A DNA stretch of 46,060 bases. Source: CAZSHX01 sp964606895. GTDB lineage: Bacteria > Bacteroidota > Ignavibacteria > Kapaibacteriales > UBA2268. This document shows positions 31,529 through 42,147 of this stretch, in pieces. The stretch covers positions 1-46,060 of the forward strand of contig CAZSHX010000034.1 of NCBI GenBank assembly GCA_964606895.1. Direction: 5' to 3'. Under the pieces are notes generated by a model. The model was not told the origin of the DNA and did not search any database. It worked only from the letters and a program-made list of their open reading frames with translations. How positions within the stretch are numbered: the first letter of the stretch is position 1; the number at the start of each line of letters is the position of its first letter. Made by a program: the position numbers and the translations under genes.

Positions 31529-33673
31529 TTGAAAAAGCATATTGGAAAAATTCTGATTATTGTCGTGCCGATTATTGCCTCTTTAATGTTGTTATACCCA
31601 ACTTACAGAGCCAGCGAATTGACAGGAAAACAAAATTCAGCTATCGAAAAAGCCCAAAAGGCAAAAACACCTACTGATTCGCTTGCTATTATCGAACAGT
31701 TCGATAAAGCTTACGGAGAAGCATTAAAAAGTGCTAAAAATGGCAGATTGAAACTCGGTCTTGACTTAAGAGGAGGCATGTACGTTACTCTTGAAGTTGA
31801 TGTTGCCCGTCTTTTAGAAGAATCTGTTCAAAATGATGCTATTGACGATGTACTTACTCAAGTCATCGAAAAAACAAAAAAGGAAGCGGCAAATTCTGAA
31901 GAAGAAGTTATTTCTATTTTCCAGAGAAACTTTAATGAGATTGCCAAACCCAAAAGAAAATTTTTATCCGATTACTTCGATTTCGGTGGCAAAACCGATG
32001 TTGCAGAATCAGAGGATGCTATCCTTTCTAAATTGAAAGAAAACGAAAAAGAAGCAATTGATCAGGCTATGGAAGTTATCCGTCAGAGAATTGACAAGTA
32101 CGGTATTGCCGAACCAACAATTCAAAAACAGGGTAACAGAAGAATCATGCTTGAGTTGCCCGGCGTTACAAATGAAACCGAAATGAAACAACTTTTGCAG
32201 ACAACTGCAAGACTTGAATTCAAGCTCGTTAGAAGCGATGAAAATCTTGTTACTGCTTTCTTCCAGATTGACAAATTACTTTCAAGGCTGGATGATGTTA
32301 AAGCAGACCTTAATCCTATGGATACAACTGCTTTGGACAAAGATAAAAAAACAGAAAATGCAGAGCTTGCTTCTGCTGATTCAACTGCCAAAAAAGAAAA
32401 AGAAGTTGCATCAACTGAAGATACAACCAAAACTGATTCTGCTAAAACTGCTAAATCAAAAGCCGATACTGCAAATCCTTATGCCGGACTTTCAAAAGAT
32501 GAGACCAGCAAAAGATATATGAAAGACCATCCATTCAGCTCTTTGTTCGAAACGTATTTTCTTCCTGAAGGTAAAAATCAAAGACCTCAGCAGGTTAACT
32601 ATGTTTCAAATAATTTTCCTAAAGGCGATTACACATTCAGTGTTTATGAACCCTACAAAAGAAAAATTGATTTATTTTTATCAAGACCTGATGTGAAGGC
32701 AATACTTCCTTATGGAGTACAGATTCTTTTTGGTGCAAAACCACAGATTGTTAAGGATAGAAATACTAACAAAGAATTCAAGCTTTATAGCTTTTACGGT
32801 TTGAAACGTGAACCAGAAATTACCGGTGAAGTTGTTACTAATGCTGTTGCAACTTACGACCCTACAACAAATGAACCTATTGTTTCTATGTCAATGAACA
32901 ATGAAGGTTCCGAAAAATGGGCAACTGTTACCGGAGCAAATTTAAAGAAGAGAATTGCTATCGTCCTTGACGAACAAGTTTATTCAGCTCCTGTTGTCCA
33001 AAGTAAAATTGTTGGAGGAAACTCACAAATTACAGGTATGGGCAATGCCGAAGAAGCTAAACTTTTGAAAATCGTTTTAAAAGCCGGTGCTTTGAAAGCC
33101 CCTGTTAAAATGATTCAGGAAAGAATTGTCGGTCCTTCATTGGGTGATGACTCTATTCGCAGTGGTTTGACTGCAAGTGCTCTCGCTTTTGCATTTGTAA
33201 TCTTTTTCATGCTTATATATTATGGCATGGGTGGAATAGTGGCAGACATATCGGTATTAGTCAACGTTTTAATGCTTTTGGCTGTCCTTGCCGCTTTCCA
33301 GGGAACATTGAGCTTACCGGGTATTGCAGGTATTATATTAACTATTGGTATGGCGGTGGATGCAAACGTTCTTATTTATGAACGTATCCGCGAGGAACTC
33401 AGAAAGGGCAGATCAATGAAATCTGCTGTTGACGAAGGTTTCAGCAAAGCATTAACCGCTATTATTGATTCGAACGTAACAACTTTTATAACCGGTTTAA
33501 TTTTGTTTTTCTTTGGAACCGGGCCAATTCAAGGATTCGCAATGACTCTTATGATCGGTATTCTCGCAACATTATTTACTCAGATTGTTGTTTCCAGAGC
33601 TATGATTAATATATCTATATCTCGCGGGGCAACTCACTTTAATTTCGGTCAACCTAAAATTACTAATGCTTGA
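31529..33673 (+). CDS. secD: Protein translocase subunit SecD
   Basis: The N-terminal TM and the D1 motif (LKLGLDLRGGMYVTLEVDV), the RQRIDKYGIAEPTIQKQG motif, and the C-terminal six-helix RND block (SIRSGLTASALAFAFVIFFML ... GMAVDANVLIYERIREELRKG) identify SecD. With SecF it uses the proton gradient to assist Sec export. The start is TTG 31529, supported by GGAGG 8 bp upstream. Residues about 260-322 are a low-complexity Lys/Asp/Ser/Thr insert absent from short SecD proteins. Confidence 0.95.
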   Translation: MKKHIGKILIIVVPIIASLMLLYPTYRASELTGKQNSAIEKAQKAKTPTDSLAIIEQFDKAYGEALKSAKNGRLKLGLDLRGGMYVTLEVDVARLLEESVQNDAIDDVLTQVIEKTKKEAANSEEEVISIFQRNFNEIAKPKRKFLSDYFDFGGKTDVAESEDAILSKLKENEKEAIDQAMEVIRQRIDKYGIAEPTIQKQGNRRIMLELPGVTNETEMKQLLQTTARLEFKLVRSDENLVTAFFQIDKLLSRLDDVKADLNPMDTTALDKDKKTENAELASADSTAKKEKEVASTEDTTKTDSAKTAKSKADTANPYAGLSKDETSKRYMKDHPFSSLFETYFLPEGKNQRPQQVNYVSNNFPKGDYTFSVYEPYKRKIDLFLSRPDVKAILPYGVQILFGAKPQIVKDRNTNKEFKLYSFYGLKREPEITGEVVTNAVATYDPTTNEPIVSMSMNNEGSEKWATVTGANLKKRIAIVLDEQVYSAPVVQSKIVGGNSQITGMGNAEEAKLLKIVLKAGALKAPVKMIQERIVGPSLGDDSIRSGLTASALAFAFVIFFMLIYYGMGGIVADISVLVNVLMLLAVLAAFQGTLSLPGIAGIILTIGMAVDANVLIYERIREELRKGRSMKSAVDEGFSKALTAIIDSNVTTFITGLILFFFGTGPIQGFAMTLMIGILATLFTQIVVSRAMINISISRGATHFNFGQPKITNA

Positions 33674-33692
33674 TATGGAAAGGATATAAAAA

Positions 33693-34655
33693 ATGCAATT
33701 TTTTCATGATACAAATATAAATTTTGTAGGCTTCAAAGTCAGAAGACTTTTTATCTGGGGTTCTACTATAGTATCAGTTTTCGGAATCATTCTTGCCTTC
33801 ACTATGGTTCTTACCCATACTATTGAATATGGTATTGACTTCACCGGAGGTTCCGAAATAGCCGTTAAATTTAACAAAAATATCACTACTCACGAAGTCA
33901 GACTTCTTGTAGAGAAATCCGGTATCAAATCCGAGGAAATCAAATCCTTTGGTGCTGATAATCAATTCTTGGTTCGTATTAAAGAATCAGGTCTTGAAGC
34001 AACTAAAGTCAAAGAAGCTATCTTAAAAAGTGGTAATCCCGGCGATGTTGTTATTCTTAAGATTGATACAATTGGTCCTAAAGTCGGTGCCGAACTTAGA
34101 TTACAAGCTTTAATAGCTGTCATTCTCGCTATCATAGCTATGTTGATTTACATCGGTTTCAGATTTGAGTTTGTTTATGGATTGGGGGCTATTATTGCTC
34201 TGGTCCATGACGTTCTGTTTACTCTGACAATTTCGTTGCTCATTCAAAAGACCGGTATTATCAATCTCGAGCTAAACCAGTCAATTCTGGCGGCGTTCCT
34301 TACCGTGGTTGGTTTCTCGGTTAACGATACCGTTATTATCTTTGACCGTATCCGCGAAAATAAAGAGCGTCACAAAGGAATGAATTTCATTAAATTGTGC
34401 AACCTGAGCATTAACGAAACCCTTAGCAGAACTATCAACACAGTTTTAACTGTGGTTATCGTCTGCTTGACTATGGTGCTGTTTGCAGGACCCGTTCTTC
34501 AGGGATTTGCTTTCGTTATGCTTATAGGTATTATGATTGGAACTTATTCTTCAATCTATATAGCAAGTGCGTTTGTTATTTGGTACCTTGAAAAAGTTAA
34601 AAAGACAGTCAGCGAAGAAGATGCTCCTAAAGTAATTTCTCCGGCAAAAATATAA
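33693..34655 (+). CDS. secF: Protein translocase subunit SecF
   Basis: SecF motifs: IEYGIDFTGGSEIAVKFN in the periplasmic domain, then the RND helices with GFSVNDTVIIFDRIRENKERHKGM and the conserved NETLSRTINT. At 320 residues it is complete. The gene follows secD by 19 bp with AAAGGAT as ribosome site. It forms the SecDF complex in the inner membrane. Confidence 0.95.
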   Translation: MQFFHDTNINFVGFKVRRLFIWGSTIVSVFGIILAFTMVLTHTIEYGIDFTGGSEIAVKFNKNITTHEVRLLVEKSGIKSEEIKSFGADNQFLVRIKESGLEATKVKEAILKSGNPGDVVILKIDTIGPKVGAELRLQALIAVILAIIAMLIYIGFRFEFVYGLGAIIALVHDVLFTLTISLLIQKTGIINLELNQSILAAFLTVVGFSVNDTVIIFDRIRENKERHKGMNFIKLCNLSINETLSRTINTVLTVVIVCLTMVLFAGPVLQGFAFVMLIGIMIGTYSSIYIASAFVIWYLEKVKKTVSEEDAPKVISPAKI

Positions 34656-34681
34656 TATTGAATTTACATCGTGAGTTTTTT

Positions 34682-35032
34682 ATGTCAGACCAAAAATATA
34701 CATACACAGTCCATACGGGCAAAGAAGAATCGGCTTTGATAAAGTTGGGAATTCATGCTTTGGGTGGAACGGATGCCCTTAATTTTACCGGCATCCTTAA
34801 TGAAATCAGCAAAACGCAGGTTAAAAAAGTTATCCTTGACCTATCTGCTGTTGAAATTATGAATAGTTCCGGATTGGGAATGCTTGTCAGCGGTTTGAGT
34901 ACATTGAAAAAATATAACATTGGGCTTTCGCTTGCCGCATTGCCCAAAAAAGTTGATGATTTGATGAAAATGACGAGGCTGGATACAATTTTTAAAATTT
35001 ATCCTTCTGTGGAAAGTGCATTGAATCTTTGA
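34682..35032 (+). CDS. STAS-domain anti-sigma-factor antagonist
   Basis: The 116-residue STAS fold ends its third strand with VILDLSAVEIMNSSGLGMLVSGL; the Ser in NSSGLG is the usual phospho-site for a switch kinase. Start at ATG 34682 rather than the TTG at 34658. No anti-sigma kinase is adjacent. It follows secF closely and may be cotranscribed. A strong terminator comes next. Confidence 0.85.
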   Translation: MSDQKYTYTVHTGKEESALIKLGIHALGGTDALNFTGILNEISKTQVKKVILDLSAVEIMNSSGLGMLVSGLSTLKKYNIGLSLAALPKKVDDLMKMTRLDTIFKIYPSVESALNL

Positions 35033-35075
35033 TGAAAGTCAATTTTAATATAGTAAAAACTTACTGAAACAATAC

Positions 35076-35102
35076 AAAAAGGGGAATTTGATTCCCCTTT
35101 TT
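35076..35102 (+). terminator. Rho-independent terminator after the STAS gene
   Basis: AAAAAGGGGAAT (35076-35087) pairs fully with ATTCCCCTTTTT (35091-35102) around a TTG loop, and the right arm runs into TTTTTT. It closes the secD-secF-STAS unit. Confidence 0.85.
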
Positions 35103-35197
35103 TATTTTCAATCATTTCAATTATTTATTTGTTTTTTTAATGAGATAATTATGTGTATTTTGCATGTTGGACTTTTTAATTTCTTTATTGAATAATT

Positions 35198-38100
35198 ATG
35201 AATTACAAATTAGAAGATTTAATTGATATACCCCTGCTTCAGGAATTGCAGGATAAGCTGAATGTGATCTATTCATTCCCTTCTGCAATAATTGACAATG
35301 ACGGCAAAATACTCACTGCAGTTGCTTTGCAGGACATTTGCACAAAATTCCATAGAATCAATCCAGAATCCGAGAAGGAATGTATAAAGAGTGATAAATA
35401 CATTGCCGATCATCTGCATGAGGCGAATCCGGCTGTAAGCTATGAATGTCCTCATGGTTTGATTGACAATGCCACACCTATAATTATTGAAGGAATACAC
35501 CTAGGAAATTTCTTTACCGGTCAATTTTTTCTTGATAAACCTGACCTGGAATTTTTTAAAAAACAAGCCCAAAAATACGGTTTCGATGAATCGGCATATT
35601 TGGAAGCTGTTCAAAAAGTTCCTATATGGTCTAAAGAAAAGCTACACCAATATCTGGATTTTATAAAAGGCTTTATTGAAATAATCGCTGGAATCGGTTT
35701 GAAAAATTTAAGGGAGATCGAATCCAACAAGCTGATTAAAGCAAATGAAGAGAGATTGAAATCAATAATTATGAGTACATCCGATTGGATTTGGGAAGTT
35801 GATAAAGATGGGAAATACATTTATAGCTCAGAGAAAGTTAAAGAAATATTAGGATATTCTGTTAATGAAATTATTGGTAAAACCCCTTTTGATTTAATGC
35901 CTATTGAAGAGAAAGAACATTTGGTAACAGATTTTCAAAAAATTGTTGAAGCTAAAGGTTCAATTGTTGATTTGGAAAATTGGAATATTCATAAAAATGG
36001 TCATCGGGTATGCCTTTTAACTAATGGATTTCCTGTATTAGATGCATCCGGCGAAATAATAGGTTACAGAGGAGCAGATAAAGACATAAAAGAGCGTAAA
36101 TTAGCTGAAGAGGAATTAAAAAAAAGTGATGAGAGATTCAGAAGTATTTTTAATAATGCTCCAATAGGAATCTACAGGACTAACAAAGAAGGAAAAATCC
36201 TTTTAGCAAATCCCAAACTTGTCAGTTTATTGGGATATACTTCATTTGAGGAACTTCAAAAAAGAGATATCAAATATGAAGGTTATGAAAAACCGGAAAC
36301 CAGAGATGAATTTGTTGAAGAAATAGAGACTAAAGGATTCATCAATAATTATGAAGTGGTTTGGAAAAAGAAAGACGGTACAAATATATATGTAAATGAA
36401 TATTCGAGGGCAGTACAAGATAACCATGGAAATATTTTATATTACGAAGGAACTGTTGAAGATATAACTGAACGCAAACGAACAAGTGAAGCATTAAAGG
36501 AAAGCGAAGATCTATTTTTTGCTTTTATGCACCACTCACCTGTTTACATTTACATAAAAGAAGTCTTTCCAAACGAGAGCAGAGTTATTCAAGCAAGCCA
36601 AAATTTCCATGAAATGATAGGTATTCCCGGCAGGGATATGATTGGTAAAACAATGCACGAACTTTTTCCACCCAAATTTGCCGCAAAAATTACTGCTGAT
36701 GATTGGGAAGTTGCATCCAGCGGCAAAGTAATGAAATTGGATGAAACCATCAATGACCGGTTCTATACAACAATTAAATTCCCCATTGTCCAGAGTGGCA
36801 GAACATTACTTGCAGGTTATACAATAGATATCACCGAACGTAAAATGGCTGAAAATGCTTTGAGAGAGAGTGAAGAGAAATTCAGAGCAATAATTGATGT
36901 TTCTCCTGTTCCAATGGCATTGAATGACGAAAGTTTCAATATTACTTTCTTGAATAGAGCATTTATCCAAACATTTGGTTATACTCATGAAGATATCCCT
37001 GTACTCCAAGATTGGTGGACAAAAGCATACCCCAATGCAAAATATAGGGAATGGGTTATAGATAAATGGATAACTGAACTCGATAGGTCAAAGCTTACAG
37101 ATTCTGCTTTCTCTCCATTCGAGGTTAATATCAGATGCAAGAATGGAACCGATAAGACCATTATAGCCGGTGCGGCATCATTTACCAAATCATTTGAAGG
37201 TAGCCATTTGGTTGTGCTGTATGATATCACCGAACGGAAACTTTCTGAAAAAATATTACAAGATATTATTGACAAAAACCCGATGTCCATTCAAATTTTG
37301 GATATGGAGGGTTACACCATTCAAACAAATCTGGCACACACTAAAACATTCGGTGCGGCTCCACCTGCCGATTATTCGATATTTAAAGATGAACAATTAT
37401 TACAACAAGGATTAGGCGAGAAATTTGATCGTATTAAAAATGGTGAAGTTGTAAAATTCCCTGATTCATATTTTAATGTACATGACGTTGACTCCTCATT
37501 TCCTGATGAAGGAGTATGGATCAAGGCAATCGGATTTACATTAAATGATAGCAATGGCATACCCGAAAGATTAGTTCTGATGCATGAAAATATAACCGAG
37601 CGAAAAAAAGCCGAAGCTATGTTCCATGATATCATAGATAAAAATCCTATGTCCATTCAAATTGTGGATATGAACGGTTTTACACTTCAAACAAATGCCT
37701 CGCATACTCTGCTTTTTGGTTCTGTTCCTCCTTCTGATTTTTCTATTTTTGATGACCTGCAAAGTAAAGGTCTCCTTAATGAAGTACAGTTGGCTAAAAG
37801 TGGAGAGGTTGTCCATCTGCCGGATGTATATTTCAATCCACATGATATTTATCCCGAATTACCTGATATACCACTTTGGATTCGTGCTATAATTTTCCCG
37901 TTAAAAGATATCAATGGAAAACCGGAACGATTTGTTCTGATGCATGAAAATATAACCGAACGGAAACAAGCTGAGGAATCATTAAGGGATAGTGAAGAAT
38001 TATTTAAATCTTTTGTAAATAATAGTTCAGATATGACGGCTCTTACGGATGAAAATGATAAGCTGATTTTTATCAGTCCACAGTGCGAAAAGATATTAGG

Positions 38101-40384
38101 ATTCAACGGAGACATATTTATCGGTCAAAAACTTCCAATGAATTTGCATCCGGATGATATGGAAATGTGCAGGCATAAATGGGAAACATTTAAAAAAGGT
38201 GAAGAAGAAATACGAGAATACGACTATCGAATTATTGACGGTAAAGGCGATGTACGTTGGTTATCTCATACTGCCAAATTTGTCAAGGTTGAGGATAAAG
38301 TATTGGGAATACAGAGTACTATACGCAATATTACTGAACGAAAATTGGCAGAGGAGAAAATTCGGGAAAAAGACATGGAATTCAGAAAACTATCTGCAAA
38401 CGTTCCCGACTTGATTTTTCAGTTCACCAAAAGACTTGACGGCACTTATTGTGTGCCAATTGCCTCTGAAGGAATAAGGAATATATTTGCCTGCACACCC
38501 GAAGATGTTCTTGATGATTTCGGTCCTATTGGAAGAGTTATTCATCCCGACGATGCCGAGAGAGTAATCCGAGAAATAGAATATTCTGCAGAGCATTTAA
38601 GTTATTTTACTTGTGAGTTCAGAGTGATTCTACCCGAAAAAGGTGTTCAATGGATCTATTCAAAATCAACTCCTGAGAAGTTGCCCGACGGTTGCATTGC
38701 CTGGTATGGATTTAATACAAATATCACCGAACGCAAACTGATTGAGGAGGAATTGGCAAAACAAAAACAATTCTTTGAGCAAATGTTTATGCAGTCTTCA
38801 GTTAGTACACAGATACTGGATAAGGATGGCTGGTGCGAAAGAATTAATCCTAAATTAGGTGAGATATTTGGTGTTGAGCCTCAGCATATAGAAGGAAAAG
38901 TCTATAATATTTTCAATGATGAAGCCATTCGGCAGGGTGGTATTATTCCACATTTAGAAAGAGCTTTTAAAGAAGGAAAGACTACCGAGTGGGAGGTTTT
39001 CTTTGATATTGGAGTTGCCGCCGATTCCCAGAACATTGAAGTTAAAGAGAAGAAAAAAGTTTGGTATTCTAACTGGGCATATCCGATTTTTGATGAATCC
39101 GGTAATATCAGCCATGTTATTATTCAACATAATAATATTTCTGAAAGAAAAAATGCTGAAGAATTACTCTTGATTCAAAATAAAGAAATTGAAGCCCAAT
39201 ACGAAGAATATATGCAATTGAACGAAGTTCTTAGGCAAACAAACTATGATTTGGAAATTGCAAAAGACCATGCCGAAGAAAGCGACAAATTGAAAACCGC
39301 ATTTCTTCAGAATATGTCTCATGAAATCAGAACTCCGCTGAATGGAATAATCGGCTTTTCTAATTTGCTTAGTGGCGAAGATATTTCTCACGAAGATATC
39401 AAGGAATTCACAGGTATTATCAAGCAAAGTGGGAACAGACTTATCGAAATCATCAACAATGTACTCGATATCTCTAAGATTGAAACTGGACAGATTGTGT
39501 TGAACAAAAAGTCGTTTTCAGTTAATTCTCTTATTGCAGACTTATATTTATTTTTCTCACCATTAGCTTTAGCCAAAGATATTGAGCTGAATTTCCATGA
39601 ATTTTTGACCAATTCAAATGACATCATCCATACAGATGATTCCAAATTGAGTCAGATATTAACAAATCTAATCAACAACGCAATCAAATTTACCCCAAGC
39701 GGCAGTATAGACTTCGGCTATGAAATTAAGGGCGGAATGATTCAATTTTATGTGAAAGACACCGGTATTGGGATTTCGCCGGAGCATCAGGAAAAAATCT
39801 TTGATAGGTTCACTCAGATAGATTTGTCAATTACCCGCGGTTTTGAAGGTGCCGGGCTGGGTTTGGCAATCTGCAAAGGACTTGTGGAATTTCTTGGTGG
39901 TGAAATTTGGGTTGAATCTGAGGTTAATATAGGTACAACCTTTTTCCTGAATTTGCCTTATATTTCTTCTGTTCAAACCGAGAGCTTTGACTATTCAATG
40001 CTTCAAACTTCGGAAAAGAAGAATATTATAAAAATACTTATAGTTGAAGATGATTATATCAGCTTCCAATATTTAAATGCAGTTTTAAAAAATGATTTGT
40101 ATTCGCTTCTCCATGCCGAAAACGGCGAAGAAGCCGTAAATATTGTTAAGAATACACCTGATATTGACATGATTCTTATGGATATCAGAATGCCGGTTAT
40201 GAACGGATTTGAAGCAACAAGACTAATAAAAGAGATAAGACCCGATGTACCTGTTATTGCTCAAACCGCTTATGCTTTCAGTGAAGAAAGAGATAAAATA
40301 CTTGCAGTCGGATGTGATGATTACTTATCCAAACCTATAAGAAAAGAGTATCTGTTGAATCTGATTGATAAATATTCGAAATAA
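35198..40384 (+). CDS. Giant hybrid histidine kinase: PocR, nine PAS domains, kinase, receiver
   Basis: 1728 residues, with no membrane helix, so a cytoplasmic sensor. Residues 1-170: PocR domain (LEDLIDIPLLQELQDKLN ... YECPHGLID ... IHLGNFFTGQFF), a small-molecule/metal-binding sensor fold. Nine PAS domains follow, separated by ITERK linkers. PAS5 and PAS6 are near duplicates (both start DIIDKNPMSIQI and share LMHENITERK). HisKA has H1375 (NMSHEIRTPLNGI), then HATPase_c (NNAIKFTPSG, DTGIGIS, GAGLGLAICKGLV), then a receiver with D1662 (MILMDIRMPVMNG). No output domain is fused, so a separate regulator is expected elsewhere. It converges on der, 7 bp apart. Confidence 0.92.
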   Translation: MNYKLEDLIDIPLLQELQDKLNVIYSFPSAIIDNDGKILTAVALQDICTKFHRINPESEKECIKSDKYIADHLHEANPAVSYECPHGLIDNATPIIIEGIHLGNFFTGQFFLDKPDLEFFKKQAQKYGFDESAYLEAVQKVPIWSKEKLHQYLDFIKGFIEIIAGIGLKNLREIESNKLIKANEERLKSIIMSTSDWIWEVDKDGKYIYSSEKVKEILGYSVNEIIGKTPFDLMPIEEKEHLVTDFQKIVEAKGSIVDLENWNIHKNGHRVCLLTNGFPVLDASGEIIGYRGADKDIKERKLAEEELKKSDERFRSIFNNAPIGIYRTNKEGKILLANPKLVSLLGYTSFEELQKRDIKYEGYEKPETRDEFVEEIETKGFINNYEVVWKKKDGTNIYVNEYSRAVQDNHGNILYYEGTVEDITERKRTSEALKESEDLFFAFMHHSPVYIYIKEVFPNESRVIQASQNFHEMIGIPGRDMIGKTMHELFPPKFAAKITADDWEVASSGKVMKLDETINDRFYTTIKFPIVQSGRTLLAGYTIDITERKMAENALRESEEKFRAIIDVSPVPMALNDESFNITFLNRAFIQTFGYTHEDIPVLQDWWTKAYPNAKYREWVIDKWITELDRSKLTDSAFSPFEVNIRCKNGTDKTIIAGAASFTKSFEGSHLVVLYDITERKLSEKILQDIIDKNPMSIQILDMEGYTIQTNLAHTKTFGAAPPADYSIFKDEQLLQQGLGEKFDRIKNGEVVKFPDSYFNVHDVDSSFPDEGVWIKAIGFTLNDSNGIPERLVLMHENITERKKAEAMFHDIIDKNPMSIQIVDMNGFTLQTNASHTLLFGSVPPSDFSIFDDLQSKGLLNEVQLAKSGEVVHLPDVYFNPHDIYPELPDIPLWIRAIIFPLKDINGKPERFVLMHENITERKQAEESLRDSEELFKSFVNNSSDMTALTDENDKLIFISPQCEKILGFNGDIFIGQKLPMNLHPDDMEMCRHKWETFKKGEEEIREYDYRIIDGKGDVRWLSHTAKFVKVEDKVLGIQSTIRNITERKLAEEKIREKDMEFRKLSANVPDLIFQFTKRLDGTYCVPIASEGIRNIFACTPEDVLDDFGPIGRVIHPDDAERVIREIEYSAEHLSYFTCEFRVILPEKGVQWIYSKSTPEKLPDGCIAWYGFNTNITERKLIEEELAKQKQFFEQMFMQSSVSTQILDKDGWCERINPKLGEIFGVEPQHIEGKVYNIFNDEAIRQGGIIPHLERAFKEGKTTEWEVFFDIGVAADSQNIEVKEKKKVWYSNWAYPIFDESGNISHVIIQHNNISERKNAEELLLIQNKEIEAQYEEYMQLNEVLRQTNYDLEIAKDHAEESDKLKTAFLQNMSHEIRTPLNGIIGFSNLLSGEDISHEDIKEFTGIIKQSGNRLIEIINNVLDISKIETGQIVLNKKSFSVNSLIADLYLFFSPLALAKDIELNFHEFLTNSNDIIHTDDSKLSQILTNLINNAIKFTPSGSIDFGYEIKGGMIQFYVKDTGIGISPEHQEKIFDRFTQIDLSITRGFEGAGLGLAICKGLVEFLGGEIWVESEVNIGTTFFLNLPYISSVQTESFDYSMLQTSEKKNIIKILIVEDDYISFQYLNAVLKNDLYSLLHAENGEEAVNIVKNTPDIDMILMDIRMPVMNGFEATRLIKEIRPDVPVIAQTAYAFSEERDKILAVGCDDYLSKPIRKEYLLNLIDKYSK

Positions 40385-40391
40385 ATTTTTA

Positions 40392-41723
40392 TTATTTCGG
40401 CTCTCTGTCTTCCCAGGAAACGTTTTTACGTCTGAAGACAAAGGATATCGGCGTACCTTCGAAATCGAAGTTTTCGCGGAATATTCTTTCCATATATCTT
40501 TTGTAAGCATCGGGAATTAGCAAAGGGAAATTGCAGAAGAATGCAAAAACAGGAGGTTCTGTTTTAACCTGTGTAATATAGTTGATTCTCAAATCCTTAC
40601 CTTGAATTGCAGGAGGAGGAGTTTTTTCGAACTCCGGTAGAATGATCTTATTCAATTGGGAAGTAGAAATTCTGGTTTCGCGTCTAATCTTAATATCCTT
40701 GGATATATCCAAAACTTTTGGAAGTCTTTGTTTCGTCAGTGCTGAAATGTAAATCACCGGAATATAGGTGAAGGTCTTCATTAATTCATGAATTGCTTTT
40801 GTATATTTATCGGCGGTTTTACTGTCTTTTTCAACCAAATCCCATTTATTAACTGCAAGCACAATTCCTTTTCTGGCATCATTAACTTGGTTGATAATTT
40901 TTTTGTCCTGATCTTCAAGCCCTAAAGTAGCATCAAGCACAACGACTGCGACATCGCATCTTTCAATTGCTCTGGATGTACGCAAAACGCTGTAAAGCTC
41001 AATGTTTTCCTTAATATTGCTTCTTCTGCGTAATCCGGCAGTATCAATCAAAACAATTTCTTCCCCGTGATATTTCACCACTGAATCAATTGAATCTCTT
41101 GTTGTTCCGGGAATATTAGTTACGATGTGGCGGTTTTTGCCGAGTAATGAATTTGCAAGACTTGATTTACCGACGTTAGGTCTTCCGACAAGTGCAATTT
41201 TAAGTCTTGGGTCAATTTGTTCTACCTGTGTATTGCCAAGATGATCAGTTATAGCATCGAGAAAATCTCCTGTACTTCTGCCGTTAAGGGCTGAAATAGC
41301 AAAAGGTTCACCCAAACCAAGACTGTGGAACTCGTAGGAATTCAAATCCTGATTAAAGTTGTCGCATTTATTAATAACAAGCACAACGGGTTTAGAAGAA
41401 TTTCTAAGCATTGTGCCGATCTCCATATCGTAGGGAGTGATGCCGTCCCGACCGTCGCAGACAAAGATGATTGCATCAGCTTCTTCAATTGCAATTGCGG
41501 CTTGCTCACGTATGGCTTCTTCCATAACGTTGTCACTACCGGGTACGAACCCACCGGTATCAACTAACTTGAACTGCTTGCCGTTCCAGTCTGACTCTCC
41601 ATAAATTCTATCGCGGGTAACACCCGGTTTATCATCAACAATTGCTTCTTTTTCCTGGATTATTCTATTGAATAAAGTTGATTTTCCTACATTTGGTCTT
41701 CCGACGATTGCTACAAGATTCAT
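40392..41723 (-). CDS. der: Ribosome-biogenesis GTPase Der (EngA)
   Basis: Tandem GTPase domains: G1 GRPNVGKST and GRPNVGKSS, G3 DTGGF and DTAGL, G4 NKCD and NKWD. A C-terminal KH-like domain (RINYITQVKTEPPVFAFFCN) follows. Der assembles the 50S subunit in the cytoplasm. The 443-residue length is normal. Confidence 0.96.
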   Translation of the reverse strand: MNLVAIVGRPNVGKSTLFNRIIQEKEAIVDDKPGVTRDRIYGESDWNGKQFKLVDTGGFVPGSDNVMEEAIREQAAIAIEEADAIIFVCDGRDGITPYDMEIGTMLRNSSKPVVLVINKCDNFNQDLNSYEFHSLGLGEPFAISALNGRSTGDFLDAITDHLGNTQVEQIDPRLKIALVGRPNVGKSSLANSLLGKNRHIVTNIPGTTRDSIDSVVKYHGEEIVLIDTAGLRRRSNIKENIELYSVLRTSRAIERCDVAVVVLDATLGLEDQDKKIINQVNDARKGIVLAVNKWDLVEKDSKTADKYTKAIHELMKTFTYIPVIYISALTKQRLPKVLDISKDIKIRRETRISTSQLNKIILPEFEKTPPPAIQGKDLRINYITQVKTEPPVFAFFCNFPLLIPDAYKRYMERIFRENFDFEGTPISFVFRRKNVSWEDREPK

Positions 41724-42147
41724 AATTGTCTATACTAATTAATATGTATTTTTTGAAATATGTAAAATATTTGATTGCAAAAATAGCTAAAATAAATGAC
41801 TTATACTATTTTTTCTGTTTAAAATCCGAAAATACAATTAATATAAGCGTTTTAAAAAAATAATAGTTATGAAAATCTTACTCCAACTTTTTTTTGAGGC
41901 GAAATGAAGAGTCTTACTCAAGACACTTATTCAAATTTGACACTGCTTCAACCATTCACCACGGTAAATCAAATAAAAACGACTAATAACGTCAAAAATA
42001 ATTAAATGAAAAATTATTTGTAACTTTTTTAGGGAAAAATTAATCTATATAACAGTTGGAAAATGTTGCATTTTGATATTTTATTAAATTTCATCAATTC
42101 TGCGTTTTCAATTAGTACATATTAATTACTTGGACAGAGAGGGAAAA
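41724..42147. other. AT-rich divergent intergenic region
   Basis: The 424-bp gap between der (leftward) and the VIT-vWA gene (rightward) is strongly AT-rich. A minus-strand TATTTTTG (41778-41785) is a possible -7 element for der, without a clear -33 partner. GAGAGGG at 42137-42143 is the ribosome site of the gene at 42148. I see no gene or large repeat here. Confidence 0.45.
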
